Assembly (NCBI GenBank): GCA_016946835.1 | Contig: JACVTC010000086.1 | Span: forward strand, 661,001 to 725,000 | DNA from: Neocallimastix lanati (nom. inval.) | Taxonomy: Eukaryota; Neocallimastigomycota; Neocallimastigomycetes; Neocallimastigales; Neocallimastigaceae | DNA length: 64,000 nt | Direction: 5' to 3' | Shown: positions 35,908 to 45,891 of the stretch, piece after piece | Layout of the letters: each line of letters begins with the position of its first letter | How positions within the stretch are numbered: position 1 is the first letter of the stretch | Translations under genes and position numbers: made by a program | Notes under the pieces: generated by a model | What the model saw: only the letters and a program-made list of their open reading frames with translations | Told to the model about the DNA's origin: nothing | Databases searched by the model: none

Positions 35908-35919
35908 AAGAGTTATTAT
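35908..35919 (-). promoter_or_regulatory. Predicted self-priming PBS of element B
   Basis: In sense, ATAATAACTCTT directly follows the 5' LTR. It is the exact complement of AAGAGTTATTAT (36196-36207 read in sense) inside the LTR, 35 nt downstream of the TATA box, as expected if the transcript's own 5' end primes cDNA synthesis. Confidence 0.65.
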
Positions 35920-36919
35920 TGTAATAATTTAATTAAAAAATTATAATTAAATTATTAGTCATTAATATTAGCTCTAACTGCTAATATTAAAGGTTTAGAA
36001 AAGAATCATACTTACCTATGGTTCTTTCTAATTATCGAGTTTATTATAACGAATTATAATAGACGAAACACTAAAATTGATAAGGAAAAGTTTTAATTAT
36101 AAAATTTGTTTTATTAAAATAATTTGTTTTATTATTTATTAAAAATTTTAAATGTTAAAACTTATTGTTATTATTATTATATTATAATTGTTATAATAAT
36201 AACTCTTGATTTCTCAAAGAGAACTCAAGAGCCTTATTTATACTTTTTTGTCAAAATAAGGTTAAAATCAAAAGGGGTTCTAATCTTAACAAATCTCTTA
36301 TCTAGGAAAAGACTAGAAGAAAAACCTAGATAAGATTTTTGATCGATATTCTATCCATATCGATCATCGCGTTAATTAAGTAAAACCGATTACTTTTAAG
36401 AAGTAATTGGAAAAACCTTAATTAACCGATTACTTAATCTAATATAATGATCGAAAATAAAAGAATAAAATAATGAAAATTATTTCGATCATAAAATTTA
36501 AAATTTAATCTATTTAGTTCTATTTTATAGAACTTTACATAAAAAATATGAAACAATACATTAATAATAAAATACATGATTAATACAATACAGAATACAT
36601 GATAGAATACAGAATACATTGATAAAATACAGAATAGTGTTTTAGTTTATGATTTAATAAGTGAGAGAAAACTAAAACTAATAAATTTAATAATTAAGTG
36701 AATAATTAAATAAATTTAATATTATTTTAAATGTATAAAAATTATTTAATTAAATAAATTTTTAATATTAAACTAAATAAAATTTTAATATATAATTAAA
36801 TAAATTATTAATTATAATTAATTGTATAAATGAAATATGAGTTAAATAAAAGTTATATTAATTATAACCTAACTAAGAAAATATAATTATTTTGTTAAAA
36901 ATAATTATAGATTCTTACA
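35920..36919 (-). repeat. 5' LTR of element B
   Basis: This 1000-bp LTR, plus-strand TGTAATAATT...GATTCTTACA, matches 29487-30465 with an extra 'tacattgataaaatacagaa' near 36620. In sense the TATA box TATAAATA lies at 36242-36235, and the conserved AAGAGTTATTAT begins at 36207. Confidence 0.9.
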
Positions 36920-36924
36920 ATATC

Positions 36925-37896
36925 TGTAAGAAATAATAATTATTTACTAATAAATAATTATTATTTCTTAGTCTTTATAATTATTGATAATAATTATAAA
37001 TTTATTTAAATTATAATTAATTCATACATTGAGATATTATTATCAAATTTATTATAATTGTAATTATTCATACACTTAAATAATATTAGAAAATTTATTT
37101 AAATAATTAGTATATGTACACTTATTAATATTATTAATTTTATTTAGTTATTCATTTAATTATCAAGTTAATGTAAACATTAGTTTTATTTATTTTTTAC
37201 ATTGTACATTTAAAAGAACAATTAATAAGTTTCTGTATTTTTTATAATTCTGTATTCTAGTTTAAAGATAGTTTTATGTTAATAAGTCTAGATTAGATTT
37301 TAAAAATAATATTTAGAAAGATAGAATAATTTAGATCATTCCGGTTATTATTGATTTTTCCTTTTATTAGATGATCTAAATTAAAATTTAGGAAATCGAT
37401 ATATTAAGGTTTTATCCAAATATAAAATAATATATTTGGTTTTACTTAATATATACGATGATCGATATGAATAGAATATCGATCAAAAAACTTATCTAGT
37501 TTTTTCTTCTAATCTTTTTCTAGATAAGATATTTTTTAAGATTAGAAAACCTTTTTATTTAACCTTATTTCCATAAAAAAATATAAATAAGGCTCTTGAT
37601 TTCCCTTTAAGAAATCAAGAGTTATTATTATAAAAATATAGTTATAATAATAGCAATTTTATATTTTAAACTTTAATAAATTAATAAAACATTTAATTCA
37701 AAAACATATTTTTTAAACCAAATTTATTTAAATATTCTTTCTTTTACTTTTTGTGTTGTTATTATAATTAATTTTATAATAAACTCTCTTTTTAGGTAAA
37801 ACTTTTATTTTTATTTTATTTCTCAACTTAATGAATTAGTCATTAAGTTGAAGTTAATAATCATATCTAGTAATAGAACTTAGTATGATTATTACA
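36925..37896 (+). repeat. Solo LTR, family A, plus orientation
   Basis: This 972-bp LTR starts TGTAAGAAATAATAATTATT five bases after element B and ends GATTATTACA. TATAAATA starts at 37582 and AAGAGTTATTAT at 37617 (35 nt). The right flank is CAAAA and the left flank ATATC, so the duplication is not preserved. Confidence 0.85.
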
Positions 37897-37903
37897 CAAA
37901 ATC

Positions 37904-38936
37904 TGATTTATACCTAATATTCTTAATCTACAAAAATTAAATTTTGTAGAAGTGAATAAAAGGATAAATACTGAATAAAATTGATTTAAGAAATTTAAAA
38001 AAATAAATATGTTTTATTATTAAACACAAAAATGTTTTATTAAAAAAAATTTATTTTTATTTTAATATTAATCTTTATTTATTTAATAATTAATTTTGTT
38101 TAAATTAATAAAATAATTGTTAAAACTAATAAAATAATAAAATGAAATATTTATTATTTATACTAATTTATTTTAAATTTTAATAATAAAATTGATTATT
38201 AATAACTAATAAAATATATAATAATTTATCAAAATAATTAATAATCATAAAAATTGATTATTAAAAACTAATAAAATATCTATAATAATTTATTAACTAA
38301 TTAATAATCATAAAAAATTGATTATTAAAACTAATAAAATATTTATAATAATTTATTAACTAATTAATAATAAAGAATAATTTATAAGAAATATTTACAT
38401 GTTTTTATATTTTTCTTTGATTTTAAACTATTTACATTAAAAATAATAAAATTAATAAAAGAGAAATAAAGAATAATTTATTATTAAATTAAACAATATT
38501 TACAATTAAAATGTTGATAAAGATGAGTTTTAAAATGTTATTTTAATTACAATTTGTTTATAAAAGTTGAGTTATAAAATAAATAAAATAATCATTATTT
38601 TAAATAAAAGTAACTTAAAAATTATTTAACTATTTAATTTTAATTTTGCGATGTTTATAAGTTTGTTTATTTGTTATTTATAATTTATTAAATTTGTTTA
38701 TTATTTTGTTTATTTGTAGTCTTAGAAAAATATTATTTATTAATTTATTTTAGTTTTTAATTAAAATTATTAATGATTAATTAATTTATTATTATTTTAT
38801 TTTAATTATTTTTATTTAATTAATTTTTCTTAAATATGGATTTAATTTTTTTTAGAATGGATTAATTTTTGGGTTAAGTTAGACAAGAATTTGTTTTTTA
38901 TTATTTATTTTAATTTAATAATTTTGTTATTTATCA
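37904..38936 (+). repeat. Solo LTR, family D, copy 2
   Basis: It starts TGATTTATACC and ends TTATTTATCA, like 10310-11173. It is 1033 bp because of an internal ~60-bp tandem triplication near 38200-38370. When the two later insertions on its right are removed, AATC flanks both sides, a 4-bp target duplication. Confidence 0.75.
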
Positions 38937-38939
38937 AAT

Positions 38940-39903
38940 TGTAAGAATCTATAATTATTTTTAAATAAAATAATTATATTTTCTTAGTTAAGTTATAATT
39001 ATAACTTTATTTAATTATATAATATTTATTCATTTAAATATTATTAATAATTTATTAAACTCAATATTAAATAATCATTAATTTAATACAACAAATTTAT
39101 TTAATTAATTATTATTTATACATTTATAAATAATTATAGTTTATTTAATTATATATTTAATTATTAAATTTATTAGTCTTAGTTTATTTATTTAATTAAA
39201 TTGTAAACAAATATATTATGTATTCTAATATGTACTTAATAATGTATTCTGTATTTTGTTTATTAATATCATTATTATGTTATTTTCCTTATTTGTAAAT
39301 TTATGATTTTATGGTCGAAATATCTTTTATTATTTTATTCTTTTATTTTCGATCAATTAAATTAGATTAGCTAATCGGTCAATTAGGGTTTTTCCCAATC
39401 ACTTTTTAAAAGTAATTGGTTTTACCTAATTGATACGATGATCGATATGGATAGAATATCGATCAAAAATCTTATCTAGGTTTTTCTCTCTAATCTTTTC
39501 CTAGATAAGAGATTTGTTAAGATTAGAAAACATTTTTTAATTTAACCTTATTTTTCAAAAAAGTATAAATAAAGCTCTTGAATTCTCTTTGAGAAATCAA
39601 GAGTTATTATTATAACAATTATAATATAGTAATAACATTAATAAATTTTTTATATTTCTATTTTAATAAAGTAAGTTTTAATAAAAAACAAATTTAAAAA
39701 AAAATAAAATAAAATAATCTTTTCTCTTTGACTATTTTGTGTTATTAGTTTATTATAATTAGTTATAATAAACTCTCTCTTATAGAAGATAAGTATATTT
39801 ATCTTTTTTTTGTTTTCTCAATTTAATAATAATTATTATTTAGTTATTATTAAGTTGTAGTTAATAATTTAATTCTAATTAATTTTATAATTAAATTATT
39901 ACA
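38940..39903 (+). repeat. Solo LTR, family B, with CAAAT duplication
   Basis: This 964-bp LTR starts TGTAAGAATC and ends ATTATTACA, the plus orientation of LTR B. CAAAT flanks it at 38935-38939 and 39904-39908. The same pentamer is used by the next insertion, element A. Confidence 0.9.
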
Positions 39904-39908
39904 CAAAT

Positions 39909-40855
39909 TGTAATAATCATACTAAGTTCTATCACTAAATATGATTATTAACTTCAACTTAATGACTAATTCATTAAGTTGAGAAATAAAATAAAAATAA
40001 AAATTTTACCTAAAAACGAGTTTATTATAAAATTAATTATAATAACAACACAAAGAGCAAAAGAAGGAATATTTGAATAAATTTGTTTTTAAAAAATATG
40101 TTTTTGAATAAAATGTTTTATTAATTTATTAAAGTTTAAAATATAAAATTGCTATTATTATAACTATATTTTTATAATAATAACTCTTGATTTCTTAAAG
40201 AGAAATCAAGAGCCCTTTTATATTTTTTTATTAAATTAAGGTTAAATAAAAAGTTTTTCTAATCTTAAAAATTATCTTATCTAGAAAAAGATTAGAAGAA
40301 AAAACTAGATAAGTTTTGATCGATATTCTATTCATATCGATCATCGTATATATTAAGTAAAACCAAATATATTATTTTATATTTGGATAAAACCTTAATA
40401 TATCGATTTTCTAAATTTTAATTTAGATCATCAAATAAAAGGAAAAATAAATAATAACCGGAATGATCTAAATTATTCTATTTTCTAAATATTATTTTTA
40501 AAATCTAATCTAAACTTATTAACATAAAACTATCTTTAAAAATACAGAAACTTATTAATTGTTCTTTTAAATGTACAATGTACAAAATAAATAAAACTAA
40601 TGTTTACATTAACTTGATAATTAAATGAATAACTAAATAAAATTAATAATATTAATAAAAGAATATATAATAGTTATTTAAATAAATTTTTTAATATTAT
40701 TTTAGTGTATGAATAATTATATTTTTAATAAATTTGATAATAATATTTCAATGTATGAATTAATTATAATTTAAATAAATTTATAATTATTATCAATAAT
40801 TATAAAGACTAAGAAATAGTAATTATTTATTAATAAATAATTATTATTTCTTACA
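39909..40855 (-). repeat. 3' LTR of element A
   Basis: On the plus strand it runs from TGTAATAATC to TTTCTTACA, 947 bp. It is virtually identical to 45892-46838. Confidence 0.95.
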
Positions 40856-40864
40856 TTGCTCCTT

Positions 40865-43800
40865 TTACGAGGATGGTTCTTCCAGTTCTTTATTTCTTTT
40901 TACATAAGGCTCCAACTGAGAGATATGGAATACCGGATGAAGATGTAAATTCTCTGGTAATTCAAGACGGTAATTCATTCTTTCTCTCTTCTCGATGATC
41001 TTAAAAGGTCCTAAATATTGGGAAGCTAATTTCTTAGAAGGTTCATTTGTGAAGTAATATCTTTTTAAATATACTAAGTCGTTAACTTGAAAGTTTGGAC
41101 CATTAGCTTTTCTTCTATCGCCGTATTTCTTAAAGTCTTCTTTAGCCTTAAATAAGTGTTGACGAAGAGCTTCGAAGTGAGCAGCCCAATCTCTAGTAAG
41201 AACAGAAGCACCATCTTTAAGAAGGGGAGGAGGAGCATCAATAACAGAGTTAGGATGAAAACCATAATTAGCGAAGAATGGTGATTTCCCAGTAGATTTG
41301 TTTAACGAGTCGTTATAAGCGAATTCACAAAGAGGTAAATAAAAGCACCATTCGCTTTGCGCAGTAGAACAATAACATCTAATGTATTGTTCAATTACTG
41401 AATTAGCTCTTTCGACTTGGCCATTTGTCTGTTGATGGTGAGCAGTGGCAAGTCTAGCTTTAGCATGAAGAGCGGAGCAAAGTGAAGTCCAAAACAAAGA
41501 AGAAAATTGTGAACCATGATCCGATAAAATTAGTTTAGGAAAACCATGATATCTGAATACATTGTTCAACATCATCCTCGCGGTAAGATCGGCAGATGGA
41601 ACGTCAGCACAAGGCATTAGATGAATCATTTTAGTTAAATGATCAGATACAACCATAACACATGTACAATTTTGAGAAGTTGGCAGACTTACAATAAAAT
41701 CAGCCCCAATAATTTCCCAGGGTTTTGTAGGAATGGGAAGTGGTTGTAGTAAACCATAAGGCTTATGTCTGCGGATTTTACTTCTACAGCAAATATCGCA
41801 AGAAGCGACATAATTTTGTACATCCTTTTTCATATTGGGCCACCAGTAGTTCCTTTGAAGTTTATCAAAAGTCCTATCTACCCCCTGATGACCACTAGTA
41901 GGAGCGTCATGGAAAGATTTAAGAAGCCTGGCTTTCAAAGAGGATGGTACAATAATCTTGTCTTGAAAGTGGAGTACACCTTCGACATAACTGAATAAAG
42001 AACTCTTTAGGTTTTTACCATTTTGTTTGATTTTCTCTAGAATAGAACGGCAATATTTATCAGCTTTTTGAGCCTCAATTAGGCTACTAATATTATCATC
42101 TCTAGTAGCACAACAAAAAGCGTTTTTATTAATTATAGTGTTTGACCCTACCGGAGAGGCTGATTTATAATCCGGTCTTCTAGAAAGCGCATCAGGTTTA
42201 CCACCTTTAGCACCGGGTCTAAAAGCTATTCTAAAATCAAACTTGGAAAGGTATAAGCTCCAGCGAATTTGCCGTTGATTCAAGTGCTGAGGCTTTTTGA
42301 AATATAGCAAGTTCTTGTGATCGGTAAGGACTTGAACAGGGAACCTGGCACCTTCGAGATGATGCCTCCAGACCTCAAAAGCAGTGATGATGGCAAGTAA
42401 TTCCTTGTCATAAATAGTGTAGTTAATTTCTGCTTTATTAAGAGACCTGGAATGGAAGGCCACTGGATGAAGCATATTATCTTTATCGCTTTTTTGCGAA
42501 AGGACACAGCCAATTGCGAAATCGCTGGCATCGGTTTCCACGATAAATTCTTTATCAGGATCCGGGAAAATAAGAACTTCATCAGTATTAAATGCAGATT
42601 TTAACATATTAAAGGCACGATCAGTTTCATCGTCCCAAATGAACTGATTGTCTTTCTTTAAAAGCTTCCTAAGAGGTTCCATGTTTTTAGCGAAATTCTT
42701 AATGAATTTCCTATAGAAGTTGCATAAGCCAAGGAAACTCTGCAATTCCCTTACATTAGTTGGAATAGGCCATTCCAGAACCGATTTAACCTTGTTTTTA
42801 TCCATGGTTATCCCATGTGTAGTGATAGTGAAGCCAAGAAAAGTGGTTTCCTTAACGTGAAATTCACACTTTTCTAGTTTAGCATATAATCCGTTTTTTA
42901 AAAGAAGAGAAAGGACAATTCTTACATGTTTAATATGAGTCGCTAAGTCTTTAGAGTAAATAATTATGTCATCTAAGTACACTCTTACACAGATCCCTAT
43001 AACTTTATCCAAAACATCTTCGATAAAACGTTGAAAGACAGAGGGAGCATTTCGAAGACCAAAGGGCATTACTAAATATTCGTAGTGGCCAAGTGGTGTA
43101 CGAAAAGCAGTCAGATATTCATCACCTTCTTTTACTCTGACTAGGTTATAAGCTGATCGGAGATCTAGCCGAGTAAATATAGTAGCATCTTTAAAGGATT
43201 CTATTAGATCTGTGATTCTTGGAATTGGATAGCTATTACGAATTGTAACAGCATTGAGTCTACGGTAATCCACGCAAAGTCTTAAGGTTCCATCACGTTT
43301 TTTGACAAAGAGAATAGGCGCACCAGCAGGAGATCTGGATTTCCTAATGAATTTCTTCCTTAAATTATCTTTAATATATTCTCTTAAAGCATTGAGTTCA
43401 TTTACGGTAAGAGAATATGTAGGTCCGAAATAGAGTTGACCGCCGGGAATTAATTCAATAGCTATATCATAATCCCTGTGTGGAGGTAGCTTATCAGCTT
43501 CGTTCTTTTCGAAGACAATCTTGAGATCAGAGTAATATTTCTTAATGATCTTTTCGTTACTTCTTTCTTGTTTGGTTTCTTCAGGATTGTCCATCATAGC
43601 TAAACAGATATCCTCAATAAGCTCGTCTTCAGAAATAAATTCAGGAGGGGCAATTGTATCAGTAACCGTATCAGGAGTATTAGGAGCATCATCAGTAGTA
43701 GTGGATTCCTTTTCAACCATTGGAGCTGTGATCTCTGAGTTTCTTGTATAGAGCTTATTTCTTCTTGAAGAAGGGCAATGAGATCCACAATGTTTACCTA

Positions 43801-44959
43801 GGAAGTAGATATGATTATTACCATAATCAATGTATGGTTTATGTTTTCTTAACCAATCTCTTCCTAAAATACCGTTTATTCCTTGAAGAGAGAGGTTTCC
43901 AATACAGAATTCAAAGTTTTCAGTATGATCCATAAACTTCAATCTGAGCGGCTTGGTTGTTTGTTTAATGGTCATATTTTTACTGTTTGGAAGTTGGATA
44001 TTGATAGAGGAAGAAAGTCCAGAAGTAGGAATTTTGTTAGCAGTAGTAAAGTTTTTACAGAGGAAACTTCTTCCAGAACCAGAATCAATTAGAATATTGG
44101 CCTTAATGTTTTTGTTATTGATTTGAATGTAAAAGGTAGTAGTCATGGAAGTTTCAGCAGAAGGAGTATAGTTAGCTGATAAGAGCTCCTTTTTAAACTT
44201 ATTTTTCTTGAACTTGTTTATTTTAAAGTGATTCTCGGTTTTGTTGAGCTCTTTTCTTTTCTTATTAAATGACTTGTGGTTATTGTTGTGATTTCCAGAC
44301 TTATGCCGAATGCAACTCTCAAGATAGCATTTTTTATCGATTCCGATAATAACATTAGTGGCTTCAAACAAGGTATCGGGTTTATCAAGCTTATCAAATT
44401 CTTCGCGAACCCGATCAATCAAACCTTTCCCAATAATATCAATGAGAACTTTATCAGGCCATCCCAGACGTCCAGCCAATCTACGGAACTCAATAGTGTA
44501 CTCAGCAGCATTTCCCAAGTGTTGTTGTTTTAATTTCCAAAGCTTTTCCATTATGACGTACTTCTGTTTCTTCTCGCTTCCTGCATCAAAGTTGTCTAAA
44601 AGGAGTTTCTTGAAACCTTCGAATGAAAGGGTTTTCAGGATTCCATCGCCAAGAAGAGAAAGACCCCAATTCCTAGCTGTACCAAAGAGCTTATTAATTA
44701 CGAACGAATTTTTGGATTCGTCGTTTCTGAAGGAGTCTGGGTGTTCTTTGAAGTAGTTTTCACATTGAGTTATAGTTTCTAGAACACCTTGCTTATGCTT
44801 TTCTTCGTTCTCCTTTACCAATACACCACCTGGAGAAAAGAGAGCAGGAAGGAAATCAGTAAGAGCAGTTATCAGTTTCGAAGAGGTATTACAACGGTTA
44901 ACACTATTGGGAGTTTTGTTTGAAGAGCTTGGATTTTCACTGTTGAGTTCCATTTTCAC
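40865..44959 (-). CDS. Gag-pol polyprotein of element A
   Basis: This 1364-residue polyprotein starts at an ATG in MKMELNSENPSSSN and stops 10 bp before the 3' LTR. In order: gag/capsid (about 1-230; RLAGRLGWPD typical of fungal gypsy gag) with a basic C-terminus but no CX2CX4HX4C knuckle; aspartic protease (ILIDSGSGRS, Asp near 291); reverse transcriptase (FGLRNAPSVFQR; YLDD near 660); RNase H (ETDASDFAIGCVL near 806; TDHKNLLYF; DALSRR); integrase HHCC finger (about 1020-1055, WWPNMKKDV, CDICCRSK); DDE core (ADFIVSLP near 1086, LSDHGSQF near 1146, NGQVERAN near 1181); and a C-terminal domain ending HPVFHISQLEPY. A single frame means gag:pol ratio is probably set after translation, as in Tf1. 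All catalytic residues are present. Confidence 0.95.
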   Translation of the reverse strand: MKMELNSENPSSSNKTPNSVNRCNTSSKLITALTDFLPALFSPGGVLVKENEEKHKQGVLETITQCENYFKEHPDSFRNDESKNSFVINKLFGTARNWGLSLLGDGILKTLSFEGFKKLLLDNFDAGSEKKQKYVIMEKLWKLKQQHLGNAAEYTIEFRRLAGRLGWPDKVLIDIIGKGLIDRVREEFDKLDKPDTLFEATNVIIGIDKKCYLESCIRHKSGNHNNNHKSFNKKRKELNKTENHFKINKFKKNKFKKELLSANYTPSAETSMTTTFYIQINNKNIKANILIDSGSGRSFLCKNFTTANKIPTSGLSSSINIQLPNSKNMTIKQTTKPLRLKFMDHTENFEFCIGNLSLQGINGILGRDWLRKHKPYIDYGNNHIYFLGKHCGSHCPSSRRNKLYTRNSEITAPMVEKESTTTDDAPNTPDTVTDTIAPPEFISEDELIEDICLAMMDNPEETKQERSNEKIIKKYYSDLKIVFEKNEADKLPPHRDYDIAIELIPGGQLYFGPTYSLTVNELNALREYIKDNLRKKFIRKSRSPAGAPILFVKKRDGTLRLCVDYRRLNAVTIRNSYPIPRITDLIESFKDATIFTRLDLRSAYNLVRVKEGDEYLTAFRTPLGHYEYLVMPFGLRNAPSVFQRFIEDVLDKVIGICVRVYLDDIIIYSKDLATHIKHVRIVLSLLLKNGLYAKLEKCEFHVKETTFLGFTITTHGITMDKNKVKSVLEWPIPTNVRELQSFLGLCNFYRKFIKNFAKNMEPLRKLLKKDNQFIWDDETDRAFNMLKSAFNTDEVLIFPDPDKEFIVETDASDFAIGCVLSQKSDKDNMLHPVAFHSRSLNKAEINYTIYDKELLAIITAFEVWRHHLEGARFPVQVLTDHKNLLYFKKPQHLNQRQIRWSLYLSKFDFRIAFRPGAKGGKPDALSRRPDYKSASPVGSNTIINKNAFCCATRDDNISSLIEAQKADKYCRSILEKIKQNGKNLKSSLFSYVEGVLHFQDKIIVPSSLKARLLKSFHDAPTSGHQGVDRTFDKLQRNYWWPNMKKDVQNYVASCDICCRSKIRRHKPYGLLQPLPIPTKPWEIIGADFIVSLPTSQNCTCVMVVSDHLTKMIHLMPCADVPSADLTARMMLNNVFRYHGFPKLILSDHGSQFSSLFWTSLCSALHAKARLATAHHQQTNGQVERANSVIEQYIRCYCSTAQSEWCFYLPLCEFAYNDSLNKSTGKSPFFANYGFHPNSVIDAPPPLLKDGASVLTRDWAAHFEALRQHLFKAKEDFKKYGDRRKANGPNFQVNDLVYLKRYYFTNEPSKKLASQYLGPFKIIEKRERMNYRLELPENLHLHPVFHISQLEPYVKRNKELEEPSS

Positions 44960-45686
44960 CTAAATATACTAAAAATTATTAAAATAAATATAGATCAGTG
45001 GAATATGGGGAAAAGTATTATTATCTTATAATCAATAATCTGTTAATATGGATATAATAAAGCTTCTGAATTAATAAATGTTTTATGGAGTCAATTTTGA
45101 TTACTTCTGTTCCGTGTTGCTGTTCATTCGGTTTATCAACCGAAGAGCTGAATGTAGGTCTTACGCCTCTGCCTACCAGCGAGGGTCAACAACGTACTTA
45201 GAGTGGGATCAGAATTGAACACCATAAAACAAGTATTAGAGACTTTCCTTCATTATATCATATAACATTATTGACTTTTTATATCTAAGTAGTCTCTTTA
45301 TTTTATTTTTTTTATTAACTATATGTATTTTATTCATTATCTATTTCTATATTTTATTATTACTACATTTATTTATTATTTATTATTTCCATCCATTGAT
45401 TTTATATATTTAATTTATTCTATAATTAAATTATTTATTTATTTTATTATCATCCATCCATTGAGTTTATTTATAATTTATTTAATTTCCATATTATTCA
45501 TTTATTTAATATTTATTTACCATTAAATTTTTTTTTTTTTTTTTTTTTTTTTGATTATCATTTATCTATCATTTAATTTATTCATTTAAATTTTTTTTTT
45601 TTTTTTTTTTTTTTTTACATTTTAATTCAAAATTTTTTATATATATTATTTTGTATTGTAATATATTGTATTATTCTTTGTTTAAT

Positions 45687-45737
<51 letters not shown>

Positions 45738-45813
45738 CTATTCTCGATATATATTATTATTATATTCTAATATATATAATTTCGATTGATAACGTTACAC
45801 TGTTCTAGAAAAA

Positions 45814-45844
<31 letters not shown>

Positions 45845-45891
45845 ACATCTTATCTAACCCTAGGCTAAACTAATCTAAGAAGAGTTATTAT
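44960..45891 (-). other. Element A untranslated leader with structured GC-rich core
   Basis: No coding region is seen. About 45100-45235 is GC-richer and self-complementary: TTCGG (45127-45131)/CCGAA (45140-45144) and GTAGG (45154-45158)/CCTAC (45172-45176). It sits where packaging or dimerisation signals are expected. The remainder is poly-T and ATT simple sequence (45530-45845). Confidence 0.6.
45880..45891 (-). promoter_or_regulatory. Predicted self-priming PBS of element A
   Basis: In sense, ATAATAACTCTT abuts the 5' LTR. Its perfect 12-nt complement AAGAGTTATTAT is at 46171-46160 in the LTR, 34 nt after the TATA box, the expected transcript 5' end. No tRNA-type TGG primer site is present at this place. 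Confidence 0.7.

Larger units (their letters stand above)
34678..35919 (-). other. Element B untranslated leader
   Basis: Between gag and the 5' LTR lies 1.24 kb. About 34730-35080 is markedly GC-richer than its surroundings and non-coding. The rest is AT-rich, with a long decamer microsatellite. The first 12 nt after the LTR (35908-35919) form the predicted self-primer site. Confidence 0.7.
29487..36919 (-). mobile_element. Ty3/gypsy element B, complete, lightly damaged
   Basis: Minus-strand order is 5' LTR 35920-36919 (1000 bp), 1.25-kb leader, gag-pol 34667-30475, polypurine tract (GTAAAGGGAGCAA in sense, 30466-30478) and 3' LTR 29487-30465 (979 bp). The LTRs differ by one 20-21-bp indel and several substitutions, so it is older than element A. 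Only two disabling lesions were seen in gag-pol. The 5-bp flanks do not match (CAAAG left, ATATC right), which suggests recombination or flank decay after insertion. Confidence 0.9.

Noticed and set aside
40865..44959. Chromodomain at the C-terminus of element A integrase
   Set aside because: The protein ends about 15 residues after HPVFHISQLEPY, too short for a chromodomain.
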